A stretch of DNA of 64,000 nt from Edwardsiella piscicida (GCF_001896205.1 NZ_MPNU01000001.1:2031503-2095502); one strand, 5' to 3'; numbered from the stretch's first letter, positions 9,325-20,506 are shown. Translations and numbers: made by a program. The notes: a model not told the origin generated them from the sequence alone.

Positions 9325-10096
9325 CCCTACGCTGCAGGCCGAGCGACTCACCTACAGCGATCATGGCCGGACGCTGATCCGCCAGGTGTCACTGACCCTA
9401 CCCTGCGCCGAGCTGGTGGTCATTATCGGCCCCAACGGGGCGGGAAAATCGACCCTGATGCGCCTGCTGGCGGGCTATTTACGCCCAGACAGCGGGCGCT
9501 GCACCCTGCTAGGGAAGGATCTGGCCGCGTGGCCTGCGCAGCAGCTGGCGCAGCGACGGGCGGTGATGCGCCAGCACAGCGCGCTGGCCTTTCCCTTTAG
9601 CGTACGCGAGGTGATCGCCATGGGGCGCGCGCCCTGCCCCGAGGGACAGCAGCAGGCGCTGCAGGCGGTGATGCAGCAGAGCGGCTGCCTGGCGCTGGCG
9701 GATCGCGACTATCGCACGCTCTCCGGCGGCGAGCAGCAGCGGGTACAGCTGGCGCGGGCGCTGGCCCAGCTGTGGCATCCCAACCCCCAGCCGCGCTGGC
9801 TGTTTCTCGACGAGCCGACCTCTGCGCTCGATCTGTTTCATCAGCAGCACCTGCTGCGCCTGCTGCACGGGATGACCCGCTGCGAGCCGCTCTCGGTCTG
9901 CTGTATCCTGCACGATCTCAATCTGGCTGCCCTGTATGCCGATCGCATCCTGCTATTACACCAGGGGGCGCTGGTCGCCAGCGGAACGCCGGAGCAGGTG
10001 CTGGACCCGGCGCTGCTGTCACACTGGTATCGGGCCGATCTGACGGCGGGGCGCCATCCTGAAAGCGGCGATCCCCAGATCCACCTGCGACGCTGA
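9314..10096 (+). CDS. hmuV: Haem ABC transporter ATP-binding protein HmuV
   Basis: A 260-residue ATPase of the haem importer. Walker A is GPNGAGKST near residue 36, the ABC signature LSGGEQQR near 136, Walker [13 protein letters not shown] near 160, and the switch histidine lies in [10 protein letters not shown] near 197. The gene starts inside the 3' end of hmuU, so HmuU and HmuV are made together. It is the last gene of the haem cluster; a hairpin follows its stop. Length and residues are typical, with no sign of inactivation. Confidence 0.93.
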   Translation: MVNNPTLQAERLTYSDHGRTLIRQVSLTLPCAELVVIIGPNGAGKSTLMRLLAGYLRPDSGRCTLLGKDLAAWPAQQLAQRRAVMRQHSALAFPFSVREVIAMGRAPCPEGQQQALQAVMQQSGCLALADRDYRTLSGGEQQRVQLARALAQLWHPNPQPRWLFLDEPTSALDLFHQQHLLRLLHGMTRCEPLSVCCILHDLNLAALYADRILLLHQGALVASGTPEQVLDPALLSHWYRADLTAGRHPESGDPQIHLRR

Positions 10097-10120
10097 GTCA
10101 AGACAACCGTTTCTCCTGTC

Positions 10121-10144
10121 GGCGGGCGCTGTCCCGCCCTTTTC
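10121..10144 (+). terminator. Probable terminator of the haem operon
   Basis: GGCGGG and CCCGCC form a 6-bp stem with a 6-nt loop, followed by CTTTTC, 24 nt after the hmuV stop. It is a modest intrinsic terminator placed where the operon should end. Confidence 0.6.
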
Positions 10145-10330
10145 TCCGCAATAACACATCAGCATGGCTTATCTATAACGGTTTTATATTGGCATCCTAT
10201 TGGTGTGCCAGTAGACTGTGCGCGAATGGATTTCCCCCCTCCCGTGCGCGGCGCCGTCGTATGGCAGGGGATGATGCGACCCGCCACGGTGTAAGCAGCA
10301 TGAGCCAATGACAAAGGAGTGAATTGTAGA

Positions 10331-11725
10331 ATGAGTGAAACCAACGCCAACCCAGCCTGGCAGGTAGAGAATATCGGTATCGATCGGGTTCCCGAGCCGG
10401 CGTGCCGCAGTACCCCCAGCGAACTGTTCTGGATCTGGTCTGCCGCCAATATCGGTATTTTGGGCGTGGTCTACGGCGCGATCATCGTCAGCTTTGGCCT
10501 CTCCTTTGTACAGGCGATACTGGCCGCCCTGCTCGGGGTGATGAGTTTCTGCCTGGTCGGCTACTTCAGCTTTGCCGGTAAACGCGGCCGCACCTCTACC
10601 CTGACCCTCTCCCGCGCCATCTTCGGCATCCGCGGTAACATCGCCCCCACCCTGTTCAGCTGGATCAACCTGATGGGCTGGGAGGCGGTCAATATCATCA
10701 CCGGGACCCTGACCCTGGCCGCGCTGCTGCAGGCCTGCGGCGTGCCGGGCGGACACGGTCTCACCCTGGTGTGCCTGGTGCTGTTTGCCGGCCTGGCCAT
10801 CGCCGTCAGCCTGCTGGGTCAGACGGCCGTCGCCGCCATCCAACGCTGGTTTACCCGCATCTTCGGCACCATGACCCTGATCGTGGTCGGCTATATCCTG
10901 TTTACCACCCCCTGGCAGGCCGTACTGGCGATGCCCTCCGGCAGCTGGCTAACCGCCTTCCTGCCGGCCGTGTCGGTGATCGCCGCCGGCACCGGTATCA
11001 GCTGGGCTATCGCCGGCGCCGACTACAGCCGCTATCAGTCCGCCAAGAGCAAAGAGAGCCACATCTTCGCCGCCGTCACCGGTGGCGCCGCGCTGCCCCT
11101 GTGCCTGCTGATGCTGGCCGGGATCCTGCTCTCAGCCCGCCTGCCCGATCTGGCCGCGGCAGAAAACCCCATCGCCCTGATAGGCTCAGTGCTGCCGCGC
11201 TGGATGTCCATCCCCTATCTGCTGGCCGCCACGGCGGGCATCGTGACCATCGCCGTGCTCAGCCTCTACTCCGCCAGCCTGAACCTGTTGACCATCGGGG
11301 TTAAGATCCGCCAGATCTGGGCGGTAACGCTCGATGCCGCCATCGTACTGGGCATCGCCCTGTACATTCTGTTCGTCGCCGGCGACTTTATGGGGCCCTT
11401 CGTCTCCTTCCTGCTGTGCTGCGGCGTCTTCCTGGCCGCCTGGGAAGCGATCTTCCTGGTCGATTATGTCTGCCTGCGTCGCCATCAAGGCTACAGCGAC
11501 AGCCAGCTGTTCGATCTGCGCGGCAGCAACGCCGGCGTACGCGTCGGTCCGCTGCTGTGCTGGCTGCTCGGCGCGCTGTGCGGGCTGATGGTGACCCGCA
11601 CCGGCTTTATCGACGGCCCGCTGGCCATCGGCGTCTTCGCCGACTCCAGCCTGGGGCTGTTCGTCGCCTTCCTGATCAGCCTGTTTAGCTACGCCCTGCT
11701 GGTCGGCATGAGGAAAAAAGCATGA
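10331..11725 (+). CDS. NCS1-family nucleobase/pyrimidine permease (CodB-like)
   Basis: A 464-residue inner-membrane protein with about twelve hydrophobic segments. It resembles the nucleobase:cation symporter-1 family of cytosine, allantoin, hydantoin and hydroxymethylpyrimidine carriers. Supporting segments are SELFWIWSAANIG at the first membrane span, GRTSTLTLSRAIFGIRGN between early spans, and ADYSRYQSAKS, a CodB-like loop. The ATG at 10331 is used, with AAGGAG upstream; an in-frame GTG at 10319 overlaps that site. The stop overlaps the start of the kinase gene by 4 nt. The substrate is unknown; pairing with a PfkB kinase suggests a nucleoside or pyrimidine that is phosphorylated after entry. 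Confidence 0.8.
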   Translation: MSETNANPAWQVENIGIDRVPEPACRSTPSELFWIWSAANIGILGVVYGAIIVSFGLSFVQAILAALLGVMSFCLVGYFSFAGKRGRTSTLTLSRAIFGIRGNIAPTLFSWINLMGWEAVNIITGTLTLAALLQACGVPGGHGLTLVCLVLFAGLAIAVSLLGQTAVAAIQRWFTRIFGTMTLIVVGYILFTTPWQAVLAMPSGSWLTAFLPAVSVIAAGTGISWAIAGADYSRYQSAKSKESHIFAAVTGGAALPLCLLMLAGILLSARLPDLAAAENPIALIGSVLPRWMSIPYLLAATAGIVTIAVLSLYSASLNLLTIGVKIRQIWAVTLDAAIVLGIALYILFVAGDFMGPFVSFLLCCGVFLAAWEAIFLVDYVCLRRHQGYSDSQLFDLRGSNAGVRVGPLLCWLLGALCGLMVTRTGFIDGPLAIGVFADSSLGLFVAFLISLFSYALLVGMRKKA

Positions 11726-12663
11726 CAACGACGCAAACGCCGCGCCCGGTCGCCGTCATCGGCGGCGCCGTCGGCGATCTGATCCTCAACCTGCCGCGTC
11801 TGCCGCGGCGGGGAGAGGACGTAGAAGCCGGCGAAGGCGGGCGAACCATCGGCGGCTGTGCCTTCAACGTGGCGCGGGCGCTGTGCCGCCTGGAGATCCC
11901 GGTCATCAACGGGATGCCGGTCGGCAACGGCCCCTGGGGCGCGCTGGCGGAGCAGGCCATGACCGCGCTGGCGCTGCCGGTGCTGCTGCGTCACCCGCAG
12001 CAGGATAACGGCTGGTGCCTGGCCTGCGTTGAGGCCGACGGAGAGCGCACGTTTATCAGCGTCAGCGGCTGCGAGGCGCAGTGGTCTGCGCCACAGCTGG
12101 CGCAGATAGCGCTGCCCGCCGGGGCGCTGGTTTATCTCAGCGGCTATGAGCTGGCGGGAAGCGGGGGTCAGGCGCTGTGCGAATGGATGTATGCCCTGCC
12201 GTCCGGCTGCACCCTGCTGCTGGATCCCGGGCCGCGCCTGCCCCATCTGCCAAAGACGCTGTGGCAGCGGCTCCCCGCGGGCAGCATACTGACCCTTAAC
12301 CGCGATGAGGTGACGCAGCTGTGCGGCGAAGGCGATCCGGTGGTGGCCGCCGCGGCGTTTGCCGTCCAGCGCGGGATCCATCTGATCTGCCGCCTCGACG
12401 CCCACGGCGCCTGGCTGTGCGCCAGCGATGGTCGCCAGCGGCACCTGCCCGCCTACCCGATAACGGTAGCCGATACCATTGGCGCCGGGGATGCCCACTG
12501 CGGCGGAGTGCTGGCGGGGCTCGCCCTCGGCCTGCCCCTGGAGGAGGCCATCGACCTCGGCAATCAGGTCGCCGCCTGCGTAGTCAGCCAGCCGGGGCCC
12601 GACGGCGCACCGACCCGCGCGCAGCTGAAGGCCCGCTTTCCCCTGGCGCGCACGCGCCTATAG
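11722..12663 (+). CDS. PfkB (ribokinase)-family carbohydrate/nucleoside kinase
   Basis: A 313-residue kinase of the ribokinase superfamily. The N-terminal signature GGAVGDLILNLPRLPRRGED and GGCAFNVARAL fit substrate binding. The C-terminal DTIGAGDAHCGG (near residue 251) holds the anion hole and catalytic aspartate. LTLNRDEVTQLCG resembles the conserved NxxE segment. It overlaps the NCS1 permease gene by 4 nt, so transport and phosphorylation are probably linked. Substrate cannot be assigned: pseudouridine, other nucleosides and aminoimidazole-type substrates are all possible within this superfamily. Confidence 0.8.
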   Translation: MTTTQTPRPVAVIGGAVGDLILNLPRLPRRGEDVEAGEGGRTIGGCAFNVARALCRLEIPVINGMPVGNGPWGALAEQAMTALALPVLLRHPQQDNGWCLACVEADGERTFISVSGCEAQWSAPQLAQIALPAGALVYLSGYELAGSGGQALCEWMYALPSGCTLLLDPGPRLPHLPKTLWQRLPAGSILTLNRDEVTQLCGEGDPVVAAAAFAVQRGIHLICRLDAHGAWLCASDGRQRHLPAYPITVADTIGAGDAHCGGVLAGLALGLPLEEAIDLGNQVAACVVSQPGPDGAPTRAQLKARFPLARTRL

Positions 12664-12669
12664 CCGACC

Positions 12670-13692
12670 TTAGGCCAGCTGGCGGCGCAGCCATGCCGCC
12701 AGCTGCGGCATCATCATCCCTGTCGCATCCTGCCCCCCCAGAGCCAGCGCCCGCTGGGCTACCGCCTCCCCCTGGTAGGGACAACCCGCCAGCGCGACGG
12801 CCAGCGCCTCAAGCGGCGCCGGCGTCAACGCATCGCTAAACAGACGGGCGCGAACGATCGTCCCCCGCGTCACCTCGCAGTGCAGCTCCACGCCGCCCCA
12901 GTCAAAGCGCGTCTCCATCACATGGCTGAAGTCGGGCGCCTGACCATAGTTCCACTCCCAGCTGCTCTGGCGCTGAAACTGCTGTGCAAAGCCGGGCAGA
13001 TCCGGGAGATGCTGCGGCGAAATATGCTGCGGCGCGACCCGCTGCCCGTAATGGGCAAAAAAGGCCTCGCCGATGGCATCGCACAGACGCGCATGATCGA
13101 TGTCCGCGACCCACTCCGACAGATTGGCGACGCGCGCACGCACCGAGGCAATGCCCTTGGCCTGCAGCTTCTTTACGTCGGGGTTCAGGTAATTGGCCAG
13201 GCGGCCCAGATCGGCATTCAGCAGCAGGGTGCCGTGATGAAAACCGCGATCCAGGGTTTCGCGGTAGGCCGAACCGGAAATTTTGCGCCTTCCCTGCGGG
13301 GTGTCCAGCTCCAGATCGTTGCGGCCGCTGGCCTGAGCATCAATTCCCAGCGCGGCCAGCGCAGCCAGCGCAGCCAGAATGATGCCCGTGGAGACCTGCT
13401 TATCATAGCCGGGCTTACCGGCCATAAAAGTAAAACAGCTGTTGCCCAGATCGTGGAAGACCGCCCCGCCGCCGCTGCTGCGCCGCGCCAGCTTAACGCC
13501 GTCCTGCGCCATGCGCCGGGTATTACACTCGCGCCAGGGGTTCTGCGCGCGGCCAATCACCACCGTATCGGCATTGCGCCACAGGAACAAGACCCGCTGC
13601 GCGGGATCCATCTGGCGGAAGATGCACTCCTCCACCGCCAGGTTGAACCAGGGATCGTGAGAATCGGAGATAAAAAGCGATAACGGCGTCAT
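12670..13692 (-). CDS. lplA: Lipoate-protein ligase A
   Basis: A 340-residue cytoplasmic enzyme that activates free lipoate with ATP and attaches it to E2 subunits of 2-oxoacid dehydrogenases and to GcvH. The N-terminus [35 protein letters not shown] near residue 70 (lipoate-binding loop) and [12 protein letters not shown] near 87 are almost the same as in E. coli LplA. A C-terminal accessory domain covers about residues 255-340. The gene converges on the PfkB kinase gene with only 6 bp between stops. In E. coli lplA lies elsewhere, so its placement here is a rearrangement. Confidence 0.95.
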   Translation of the reverse strand: MTPLSLFISDSHDPWFNLAVEECIFRQMDPAQRVLFLWRNADTVVIGRAQNPWRECNTRRMAQDGVKLARRSSGGGAVFHDLGNSCFTFMAGKPGYDKQVSTGIILAALAALAALGIDAQASGRNDLELDTPQGRRKISGSAYRETLDRGFHHGTLLLNADLGRLANYLNPDVKKLQAKGIASVRARVANLSEWVADIDHARLCDAIGEAFFAHYGQRVAPQHISPQHLPDLPGFAQQFQRQSSWEWNYGQAPDFSHVMETRFDWGGVELHCEVTRGTIVRARLFSDALTPAPLEALAVALAGCPYQGEAVAQRALALGGQDATGMMMPQLAAWLRRQLA

Positions 13693-13766
13693 AACTATGC
13701 CCTTTTACTGAGCCAAAGCCATGATGATAGCACCGCTAACGCGCGGATAAGAGCCCGCCGCTGAGG

Positions 13767-14255
13767 CTATAGGCGCCGGGCCTGCCAGTAGACATTACGC
13801 CAGTAGACGTTGCCCAGCGACGAGCGCGTTACCCCCTGCGAGGTCGACGCGTGGATGAATGTGTCATTGGTATCATAGATGCCGACGTGCAGCCCGCTGT
13901 CACCGCGCCCGGTGCGGAAAAACACCAGATCGCCGGGCAACAGATCGTCCCGCGAGACCCGGGTTCCCAGCGCAGTTTGCTCCTGCGTCGTCCGCGGCAG
14001 CTGAATGGCAAAGCGATCGCGGAAGGTGCGGTACACAAAGCCGGAGCAGTCGACACCGCTGCGCTCCATCCCGCCGTAGCGGTACGGCGCACCATGCCAC
14101 TGCTGCAGCTGATCATTGAGCTGCGCGACCACCACTATCGAGTCGGCCAGGCGGCCGGATGGCGGCGGCGCCCGGTGTTTGCTGCTACATCCCGCCAGAA
14201 TCAGTGCGACGGTACACAATGCGCAATAGCGGTATACGGATGCCAATCGTCTCAT
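13767..14255 (-). CDS. nlpC: NlpC/P60-family lipoprotein endopeptidase NlpC
   Basis: A 162-residue predicted lipoprotein. A short signal peptide ends in the lipobox LAGC (Cys at about residue 23). The NlpC/P60 papain-like domain follows, with catalytic Cys in SGVDCSGFVYRTF, His in DSGLHVGIYD and a third polar His in DTFIHASTSQG. Such enzymes cut peptidoglycan stem peptides between D-Glu and diaminopimelate. The internal ATG at 14255 is chosen because it gives a proper signal peptide; the longer frame from 14315 adds 20 charged residues before it. The nlpC-btuD-btuC order is as in E. coli. Confidence 0.88.
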   Translation of the reverse strand: MRRLASVYRYCALCTVALILAGCSSKHRAPPPSGRLADSIVVVAQLNDQLQQWHGAPYRYGGMERSGVDCSGFVYRTFRDRFAIQLPRTTQEQTALGTRVSRDDLLPGDLVFFRTGRGDSGLHVGIYDTNDTFIHASTSQGVTRSSLGNVYWRNVYWQARRL

Positions 14256-14397
14256 CTTCCCTATGCCCCTATCATACCCGGGCTCGCCTTGTAGAGCCGC
14301 GCGGGCAACCCCCATGAGTTAGCGTTATTTGCCGCGCGACGTTGCGCACGGCCTCGTCAACACATAACGGCAAAATACGCGTCAAGGTCAAGTTTTT

Positions 14398-15165
14398 TTA
14401 GCCATTTTGATAATAGAGCCAGTCGCGATCGCCGCCGTGAATGCGGCGAAAGGGAACGTCAAACAGCCGGCTCAGCGTCTCCACCTGCATCACCGCCCGC
14501 GCGTCTCCCTGCGCTATCATCTGCCCCTGGCTGAGCATCCACACCGTATCGGCGTGGTACAGCGTGTGGTTGAGATCGTGCGCGCTGGCGATCACCGTGA
14601 TCCCGGCCGCGCACAGCTCACCGAGCAGGCTGTCCAATGCGGCCTGCTGGCGGATATCCAGGCTGCTCATCGGCTCATCCAGCAGCAGCAGGCGCCCTTC
14701 CGGGTTTACGGTCGGCCAGATCTGCAGCAGCACCGCCGCCAGTCGCACCCGCTGCCACTCGCCGCCGGACAAATGGCTCAGCGGACGGCTCAGCTTATCG
14801 CTGAGGCCTAGGCGCCCACTGAGCGACGCCAGTGCGCCGTCCAGCGCCGCGGCGTCCGCGTGGCGCGGCGCGTGCAGCGCCAGGTAGGCAAACACCGGCA
14901 TCAGGGCGTTCGGCATCTGCTGCTGCACTAGACAGGCGCGCCGCCGCGCCTGCGCCGTGGGCGACTGCCGCAGCAGCGACTGCCCCGCCAGCCACACCTC
15001 GCCCTCTCCGCTCACTAAGCCGGCCAGCCGCAGCAACAGCGAACTTTTCCCCGCGCCGTTGGGGCCAATCACGTGCACCAGCGCCCCGCGGGCGACGCTG
15101 GCATCAACAGCGTCCAGCCGCCCCGGCACCGTCAGCCCGGCGATGCGCAGCAGACTACCGCCCAT
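14398..15165 (-). CDS. btuD: Vitamin B12 ABC transporter ATP-binding protein BtuD
   Basis: A 255-residue ATPase that drives cobalamin import with BtuC and the periplasmic BtuF. Walker A is GPNGAGKSS near residue 34, the signature motif LSGGEWQR near 127 (the Trp is typical of BtuD), Walker [13 protein letters not shown] near 157, and the switch His sits in [13 protein letters not shown]. It overlaps the 3' end of btuC by 11 nt. The btuE gene that separates btuC and btuD in E. coli is absent; BtuE is not required for transport. Confidence 0.93.
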   Translation of the reverse strand: MGGSLLRIAGLTVPGRLDAVDASVARGALVHVIGPNGAGKSSLLLRLAGLVSGEGEVWLAGQSLLRQSPTAQARRRACLVQQQMPNALMPVFAYLALHAPRHADAAALDGALASLSGRLGLSDKLSRPLSHLSGGEWQRVRLAAVLLQIWPTVNPEGRLLLLDEPMSSLDIRQQAALDSLLGELCAAGITVIASAHDLNHTLYHADTVWMLSQGQMIAQGDARAVMQVETLSRLFDVPFRRIHGGDRDWLYYQNG

Positions 15166-16189
15166 CGATACCTCCCGCCGATCGTCGCAGCAGCATCCAG
15201 ATAAACAGCGGCGCCCCCAGCGATGAGGTCACCACCCCGATCGGCAACTCGGCAGAAAACAGCGCAATCCGCGCCACGACGTCCGCCAGCAGCAGCATCG
15301 CGGCACCCGCCAGCGCGCAGCCCGGCAGTAGCATTCTATGCTGGGTAATGCCCCACAGACGCAGCATATGGGGCACCACCAGGCCGACAAAGCCGATCAC
15401 GCCGGCCAGCGCGACGCTCACCCCGACCAGCCAGCCGATAGCCAGCACCAGCAGGCTCCGCCAGTGGGTCATTCCCAGCCCCAGTTGACGGGCGGGAAGC
15501 TCCCCCAGCGCCATCAGATTGAGAATATCACCGCGCGTGAGCAGCCACAGCAGCACCGGCAGCAGCGCGGCCACCAGCCACCCCTGACGCCAGTCGACGC
15601 CGCTGAAGCCGCCCATCAGCCAGTAGAGCAGCTGGCGCAGATCCAGGCTGCTGCTAAAGTAGACCGCCCAGGTCATGGCGGCGCTGCAGGCGATCCCCAG
15701 CGCAACGCCGATCAGTAGCAGCCGGGCGTTGTTTACCCGCCCCCGGCGGGCAAACAGCATTAGCAGCAGCGTGATCGTCAGCGCGCCGACGATGGCCAGC
15801 GCGCTGAGCAGCCACATCGGCATCAGGCTCTGCCCCAGCAGCACCGCGATCACCAGGGCCACGCCGGCGCCGTTAGAGACCCCCAGCAGCCCCGGTTCGG
15901 CCAGGGTATTGTCAAACAGCGCCTGCATCACTGCCCCGCTGACCGCCAGCGCCGCGCCAACCGCCATCACCGCCAGCATCCGCGGCAGACGCAGCTGCCC
16001 GACAAACAGCTGCCCGTCGGGGGTGAACCACTGCGTTGGCCACAGCCAGATATCCCCGGCGCTCAGCCCCAGCATCAGCGCCGCCAGCAGCAGCAGCGCC
16101 AGCAGTATCAGGCGCCGACGATCGCGCCGCCGCTGACGCTGAAGCAGTCCGCTGAAGGCGGGCGCCGCATCAGGCTGACGCGGCGTCAT
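15155..16189 (-). CDS. btuC: Vitamin B12 ABC transporter permease BtuC
   Basis: A 344-residue inner-membrane permease with about ten hydrophobic segments, forming the B12 channel with BtuD. Family motifs include [21 protein letters not shown] near residue 74, [14 protein letters not shown] near 105, and [13 protein letters not shown] near 262. The start at 16189 (second ATG of ATGATG) gives a protein slightly longer than E. coli BtuC (326). The longer frame upstream is shadowed by dsrB. The gene begins inside the last codons of dsrB, so expression is probably coupled to it. Confidence 0.92.
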   Translation of the reverse strand: MTPRQPDAAPAFSGLLQRQRRRDRRRLILLALLLLAALMLGLSAGDIWLWPTQWFTPDGQLFVGQLRLPRMLAVMAVGAALAVSGAVMQALFDNTLAEPGLLGVSNGAGVALVIAVLLGQSLMPMWLLSALAIVGALTITLLLMLFARRGRVNNARLLLIGVALGIACSAAMTWAVYFSSSLDLRQLLYWLMGGFSGVDWRQGWLVAALLPVLLWLLTRGDILNLMALGELPARQLGLGMTHWRSLLVLAIGWLVGVSVALAGVIGFVGLVVPHMLRLWGITQHRMLLPGCALAGAAMLLLADVVARIALFSAELPIGVVTSSLGAPLFIWMLLRRSAGGIDGR

Positions 16190-16373
16190 CATACGGCTCG
16201 ACGAAGATACCCTGCGCACAGCCGGCCTCATTGAAGAACCAGATGCCCTGGGGATAGTCATCCAGGGCGACCAAATACATGGTGCCTTCGCTGAAGGTCT
16301 CCAGCGCCAAAATGCGCCCGATACGACGCGGACCGCCGTCCGTTTTAACACTAACCCGATCGTTTACCTGCAT
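16170..16373 (-). CDS. dsrB: DsrB-like small protein
   Basis: A 67-residue protein closely resembling E. coli DsrB. The N-terminus [19 protein letters not shown], the middle [15 protein letters not shown] and GIWFFNEAG are shared with that family, whose function is unknown. In E. coli dsrB is a small gene near dsrA and rcsA; here it sits just upstream of, and overlaps by 20 nt, btuC. The compact SH3-like beta pattern suggests a small barrel, but nothing in the sequence points to a catalytic role. Confidence 0.8.
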   Translation of the reverse strand: MQVNDRVSVKTDGGPRRIGRILALETFSEGTMYLVALDDYPQGIWFFNEAGCAQGIFVEPYDDAASA

Positions 16374-16420
16374 AGTTAATGCCTCACTCTTGCGCCCGCA
16401 AAAGCGCTGAACAACACAAG

Positions 16421-16447
16421 AAAAAGGCCACCCAAGGGCGGCCTTTT
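16421..16447 (-). terminator. Terminator of the ihfA operon
   Basis: Read on the minus strand, AAAAGGCCGCCC, a short TT loop and GGGTGGCCTTTTT form a GC-rich hairpin with one wobble pair and a run of T, 15 nt past the ihfA stop. Confidence 0.85.
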
Positions 16448-16462
16448 GTCCTGTCTGCCTGA

Positions 16463-16759
16463 TTAATCCTTGGGTGTCGCGTTCTCGACCCGGCTCTTTA
16501 ACTTCTGCCCCGGACGGAATGTCACAACACGGCGCGCCGTAATCGGGATATCTTCCCCGGTTTTCGGGTTGCGCCCCGGCCTCTGGTTCTTGTCGCGCAG
16601 ATCAAAGTTGCCGAAACCGGACAGCTTGACCTGCTCGCCATTTTCCAGCGCGCGGCGTATCTCTTCGAAAAACAGCTCGACGAGGTCTTTGGCGTCCCGT
16701 TTGCTCAGCCCAAGCTTTTCAAACAGGTGTTCAGACATTTCAGCTTTTGTAAGCGCCAT
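16463..16759 (-). CDS. ihfA: Integration host factor subunit alpha
   Basis: A 98-residue nucleoid protein that pairs with IhfB to bend DNA sharply at specific sites. The sequence follows E. coli IHF-alpha closely: [42 protein letters not shown] with the intercalating proline in the beta-arm, and [13 protein letters not shown]. The gene starts 4 nt after the pheT stop with a Shine-Dalgarno (gaggga) in the pheT end, so it belongs to the pheMST-ihfA unit as in E. coli. Confidence 0.97.
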   Translation of the reverse strand: MALTKAEMSEHLFEKLGLSKRDAKDLVELFFEEIRRALENGEQVKLSGFGNFDLRDKNQRPGRNPKTGEDIPITARRVVTFRPGQKLKSRVENATPKD

Positions 16760-16763
16760 AGAT

Positions 16764-19151
16764 TCAATCCCTCAAGGATGCTTGGAATCGCTGTTTTAAC
16801 GCCTCTACGCATTTTGCGACGGTAGCGGCAATTTCCTCTTCTTCCAGTGTACGCGTGGTGTCTTGCAACACCAGACTGATCGCGAGGCTCTTATAACCCT
16901 CGGCAACACCCTTACCACAATACACGTCAAATAAGTTTACGCCAACTACCTGATTTGCGCCAACTTTCTTACATTCAGCCAAAACATCTTCCGCCGGCAC
17001 ATTTTCAGCCACCACAACCGCGATATCACGGCGGTTTGCCGGGTAGCGAGAGATCTCGCGCGCCTGCGGGATCAGGCGCTCTGCCAGGGCATTCCAGCAC
17101 ACCTCAAACACCACGGTACGGCCGTTGAGATCCAGTTTGCGCTCCAGCTCCGGATGCACCACGCCAATGAAACCAATGCGTTCGCCGTGCAGATACAGCG
17201 CGGCGCTCTGCCCCGGATGCAGAGCATCGTGGGCTTCGGCGCGGAACTGCACCGCATCCAGTTTACCGGTCAGCTCCAGCACCGCTTCCAGATCGCCCTT
17301 CAGATCGTAGAAATCGACGACCTGACGCTCGATGCCCCAGTGCTCTTCCTCGCGATGACCGGCGATCACCCCAGCCAGCATCACGTCCTGGCGGATCCCC
17401 AGATTCGCGCTCTCGTCCGGAACAAAGCGCAGGCCGCTTTCAAACAGACGCACCCGTGACTGCTGGCGATTCTGGTTATAGACCACGGCGCCCAGCAGAC
17501 CGGTCCACAGCGACAGGCGCATGGCGGACATATCGACGGAGATCGGGTTCGGCAGGATCAGCGGCGACGTCTGCGGGTGCAACAGCGCCTGAACTTTAGG
17601 ATCGACAAAGCTGTAGGTGATGGCTTCCTGATAGCCGCGATCGACTAGCAGCGTCTTGACCCGCTTCAGGGGCAGATTCGCCTCACGGTGCGCGGTCATC
17701 ACCAGATCGGCGCGCAGCGGCACATCCGGAATGTTGTTATAGCCGTAGACACGCGCCACCTCTTCGATCAGATCTTCTTCGATGGCCATATCAAAACGCC
17801 AGCTCGGCGCGACAGCCTGCCACCCGCCGTCCACGGCCGTGACCTGGCAGCCCAGACGCTGCAGAATATCCAGCACCTGCGCGTCATCGATATGATGGCC
17901 GATCAGACGATCCAGTTTGCTGCGCTGCAGCGTAATGTTGGCCGGCTGCGGCAGGTAGGCATCGTTGGTCACATCGATAACCGGACCGGCCTGGCCGCCG
18001 CACAGCGCCAGCAGCAGCTCGGTCGCACGCTCCATGGCACGCTGCTGCAGCTGCGGATCGACGCCGCGCTCATAGCGGTGCGACGCGTCGGTGTGCAGCC
18101 CATAGCGACGGGCGCGGCCGGTAATCGCCAGCGGGTTGAAATAGGCGCACTCCAGCAGCACGTCGCGGGTTTCCGCGTTAACGCCGGAGTGCTCGCCGCC
18201 GAAAATGCCGCCCAGCGCCAGCGCCTGCTGATGGTCGGCGATGACCAGCGTATCGCTGCTCAGCGTCGCCTGGCTACCGTCCAGCAGCGTCAGGGTCTCC
18301 CCTTCACGGGCCATACGCACCACGATACCGTCCTGCAGACGGCTGAGATCGAAGGCGTGCATCGGCTGCCCCAGCTCCATCAGAACGTAGTTGGTCACGT
18401 CCACCACCGGATCGATGGAGCGAATGCCGCAGCGACGCAGCTTTTCGCTCATCCACAGCGGCGTTTTCGCCGTTACGTCGATGCCGCGCACCACCCGGCC
18501 AAGGTAGCGCGGGCAGGCTTCCGGCGCCTCAACGGCGATCGGGAAACGGTCATCGATGCTGGCCGCTACCGGCGCCGTCTGCGGCATATTCAGCGGCAGG
18601 CGGTTAAGCACCGCGACATCGCGGGCAACGCCCAGAATACCGAGGCAGTCGGCACGGTTAGGGGTCACGCTGATTTCGATCGCGTGGTCATCCAGCTGCA
18701 AATATTCCCGCAGATCGCAGCCGATCGGCGCATCCTGTGCCAGTTCGATGATGCCGCTGTGATCCTCACAGATGCCCAGCTCGGAGAAAGAGCACAGCAT
18801 CCCTTCGGAGGGTTCGCCGCGCAGCTTAGCCGCTTTGATTTTGAAATCGCCCGGCAGAACGGCGCCGATGGTAGCCACGGCCACGCGCAGCCCCTGACGG
18901 CAGTTCGGCGCGCCGCAGACGATATCCAGCAGACGCTCGCCGCCGACGTTGACCTTGGTGACCCGCAGCTTATCGGCATTGGGGTGTTGATGGCACTCGA
19001 CCACCTCACCGACCACCACACCGTGGAAAGCGCCGGCAACCGGCTCTACGCCGTCCACTTCCAGGCCGGCCATGGTAATTTGCTCGGACAATGCATCGCT
19101 GCTGATGGCAGGGTTTACCCACTCGCGCAACCAAAGTTCACTGAATTTCAT
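16764..19151 (-). CDS. pheT: Phenylalanyl-tRNA synthetase beta subunit
   Basis: A 795-residue subunit of the alpha2-beta2 synthetase that charges tRNA-Phe; the length equals that of E. coli PheT. An N-terminal EMAP-like tRNA-binding domain covers about residues 39-148 ([18 protein letters not shown]). The B3/B4 editing region follows at about 210-400 and includes [18 protein letters not shown]. The B5 domain and inactive catalytic-like core come next, and a C-terminal ferredoxin-fold anticodon-binding domain ([17 protein letters not shown]) closes the protein. It lies 14 nt after pheS and is followed at once by ihfA. Expression is set by the pheM attenuator. Confidence 0.97.
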   Translation of the reverse strand: MKFSELWLREWVNPAISSDALSEQITMAGLEVDGVEPVAGAFHGVVVGEVVECHQHPNADKLRVTKVNVGGERLLDIVCGAPNCRQGLRVAVATIGAVLPGDFKIKAAKLRGEPSEGMLCSFSELGICEDHSGIIELAQDAPIGCDLREYLQLDDHAIEISVTPNRADCLGILGVARDVAVLNRLPLNMPQTAPVAASIDDRFPIAVEAPEACPRYLGRVVRGIDVTAKTPLWMSEKLRRCGIRSIDPVVDVTNYVLMELGQPMHAFDLSRLQDGIVVRMAREGETLTLLDGSQATLSSDTLVIADHQQALALGGIFGGEHSGVNAETRDVLLECAYFNPLAITGRARRYGLHTDASHRYERGVDPQLQQRAMERATELLLALCGGQAGPVIDVTNDAYLPQPANITLQRSKLDRLIGHHIDDAQVLDILQRLGCQVTAVDGGWQAVAPSWRFDMAIEEDLIEEVARVYGYNNIPDVPLRADLVMTAHREANLPLKRVKTLLVDRGYQEAITYSFVDPKVQALLHPQTSPLILPNPISVDMSAMRLSLWTGLLGAVVYNQNRQQSRVRLFESGLRFVPDESANLGIRQDVMLAGVIAGHREEEHWGIERQVVDFYDLKGDLEAVLELTGKLDAVQFRAEAHDALHPGQSAALYLHGERIGFIGVVHPELERKLDLNGRTVVFEVCWNALAERLIPQAREISRYPANRRDIAVVVAENVPAEDVLAECKKVGANQVVGVNLFDVYCGKGVAEGYKSLAISLVLQDTTRTLEEEEIAATVAKCVEALKQRFQASLRD

Positions 19152-19165
19152 GTGTTAATCCTGCC

Positions 19166-20206
<1,041 letters not shown>

Positions 20207-20257
20207 TCATCGTACTACGGCGCGCCGCTTCGCACGCCGCGCAACGCGCGGCGATAA

Positions 20258-20289
20258 TAAAAAAAAAGCCTCCACGAGGGAGGCTTTTG
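20258..20289 (-). terminator. Attenuator terminator between pheM and pheS
   Basis: On the minus strand AAAAGCCTCCCTCGTGGAGGC is followed by a run of more than six T residues, forming a strong intrinsic terminator 47 nt after the pheM stop. It is the expected attenuator: slow translation of pheM Phe codons would favour an antiterminator and allow pheST transcription. Confidence 0.9.
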
Positions 20290-20334
20290 GCGCTATTTTC
20301 CGTTTCTTTTCTTATGCGCAAAGCCTCCTGACGA

Positions 20335-20379
20335 TCAGGCGCTAAAGTAAAAAAAGAAACGGAAAATAGCAGCGTTCAT
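20335..20379 (-). CDS. pheM: pheST leader peptide PheM
   Basis: A 14-codon open frame encodes MNAAIFRFFFYFSA, with five Phe residues clustered near the end. It differs from E. coli PheM (ending FST) only at the last residue. It senses charged tRNA-Phe and controls the attenuator downstream. It is too short for normal gene calling but is unmistakable by sequence and position, 230 nt before pheS. Confidence 0.95.
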   Translation of the reverse strand: MNAAIFRFFFYFSA

Positions 20380-20506
20380 GCTTGCGTTACCTTGAACATT
20401 CAGAACGTATTGAAATCTCTGTCTATTGAAAGATCCAGCGCGGAGAATGTCAATAAATTATCGCTAGCCCTGCGCAGTTCTGGCGAACAATGCTTCAGGC
20501 TCAAAA

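Noticed and set aside
12675-12705. 11-bp inverted repeat at the PfkB kinase-lplA junction as a terminator
   Set aside because: It is inside the lplA coding end and has no T-tract; the symmetry may come from codon use.
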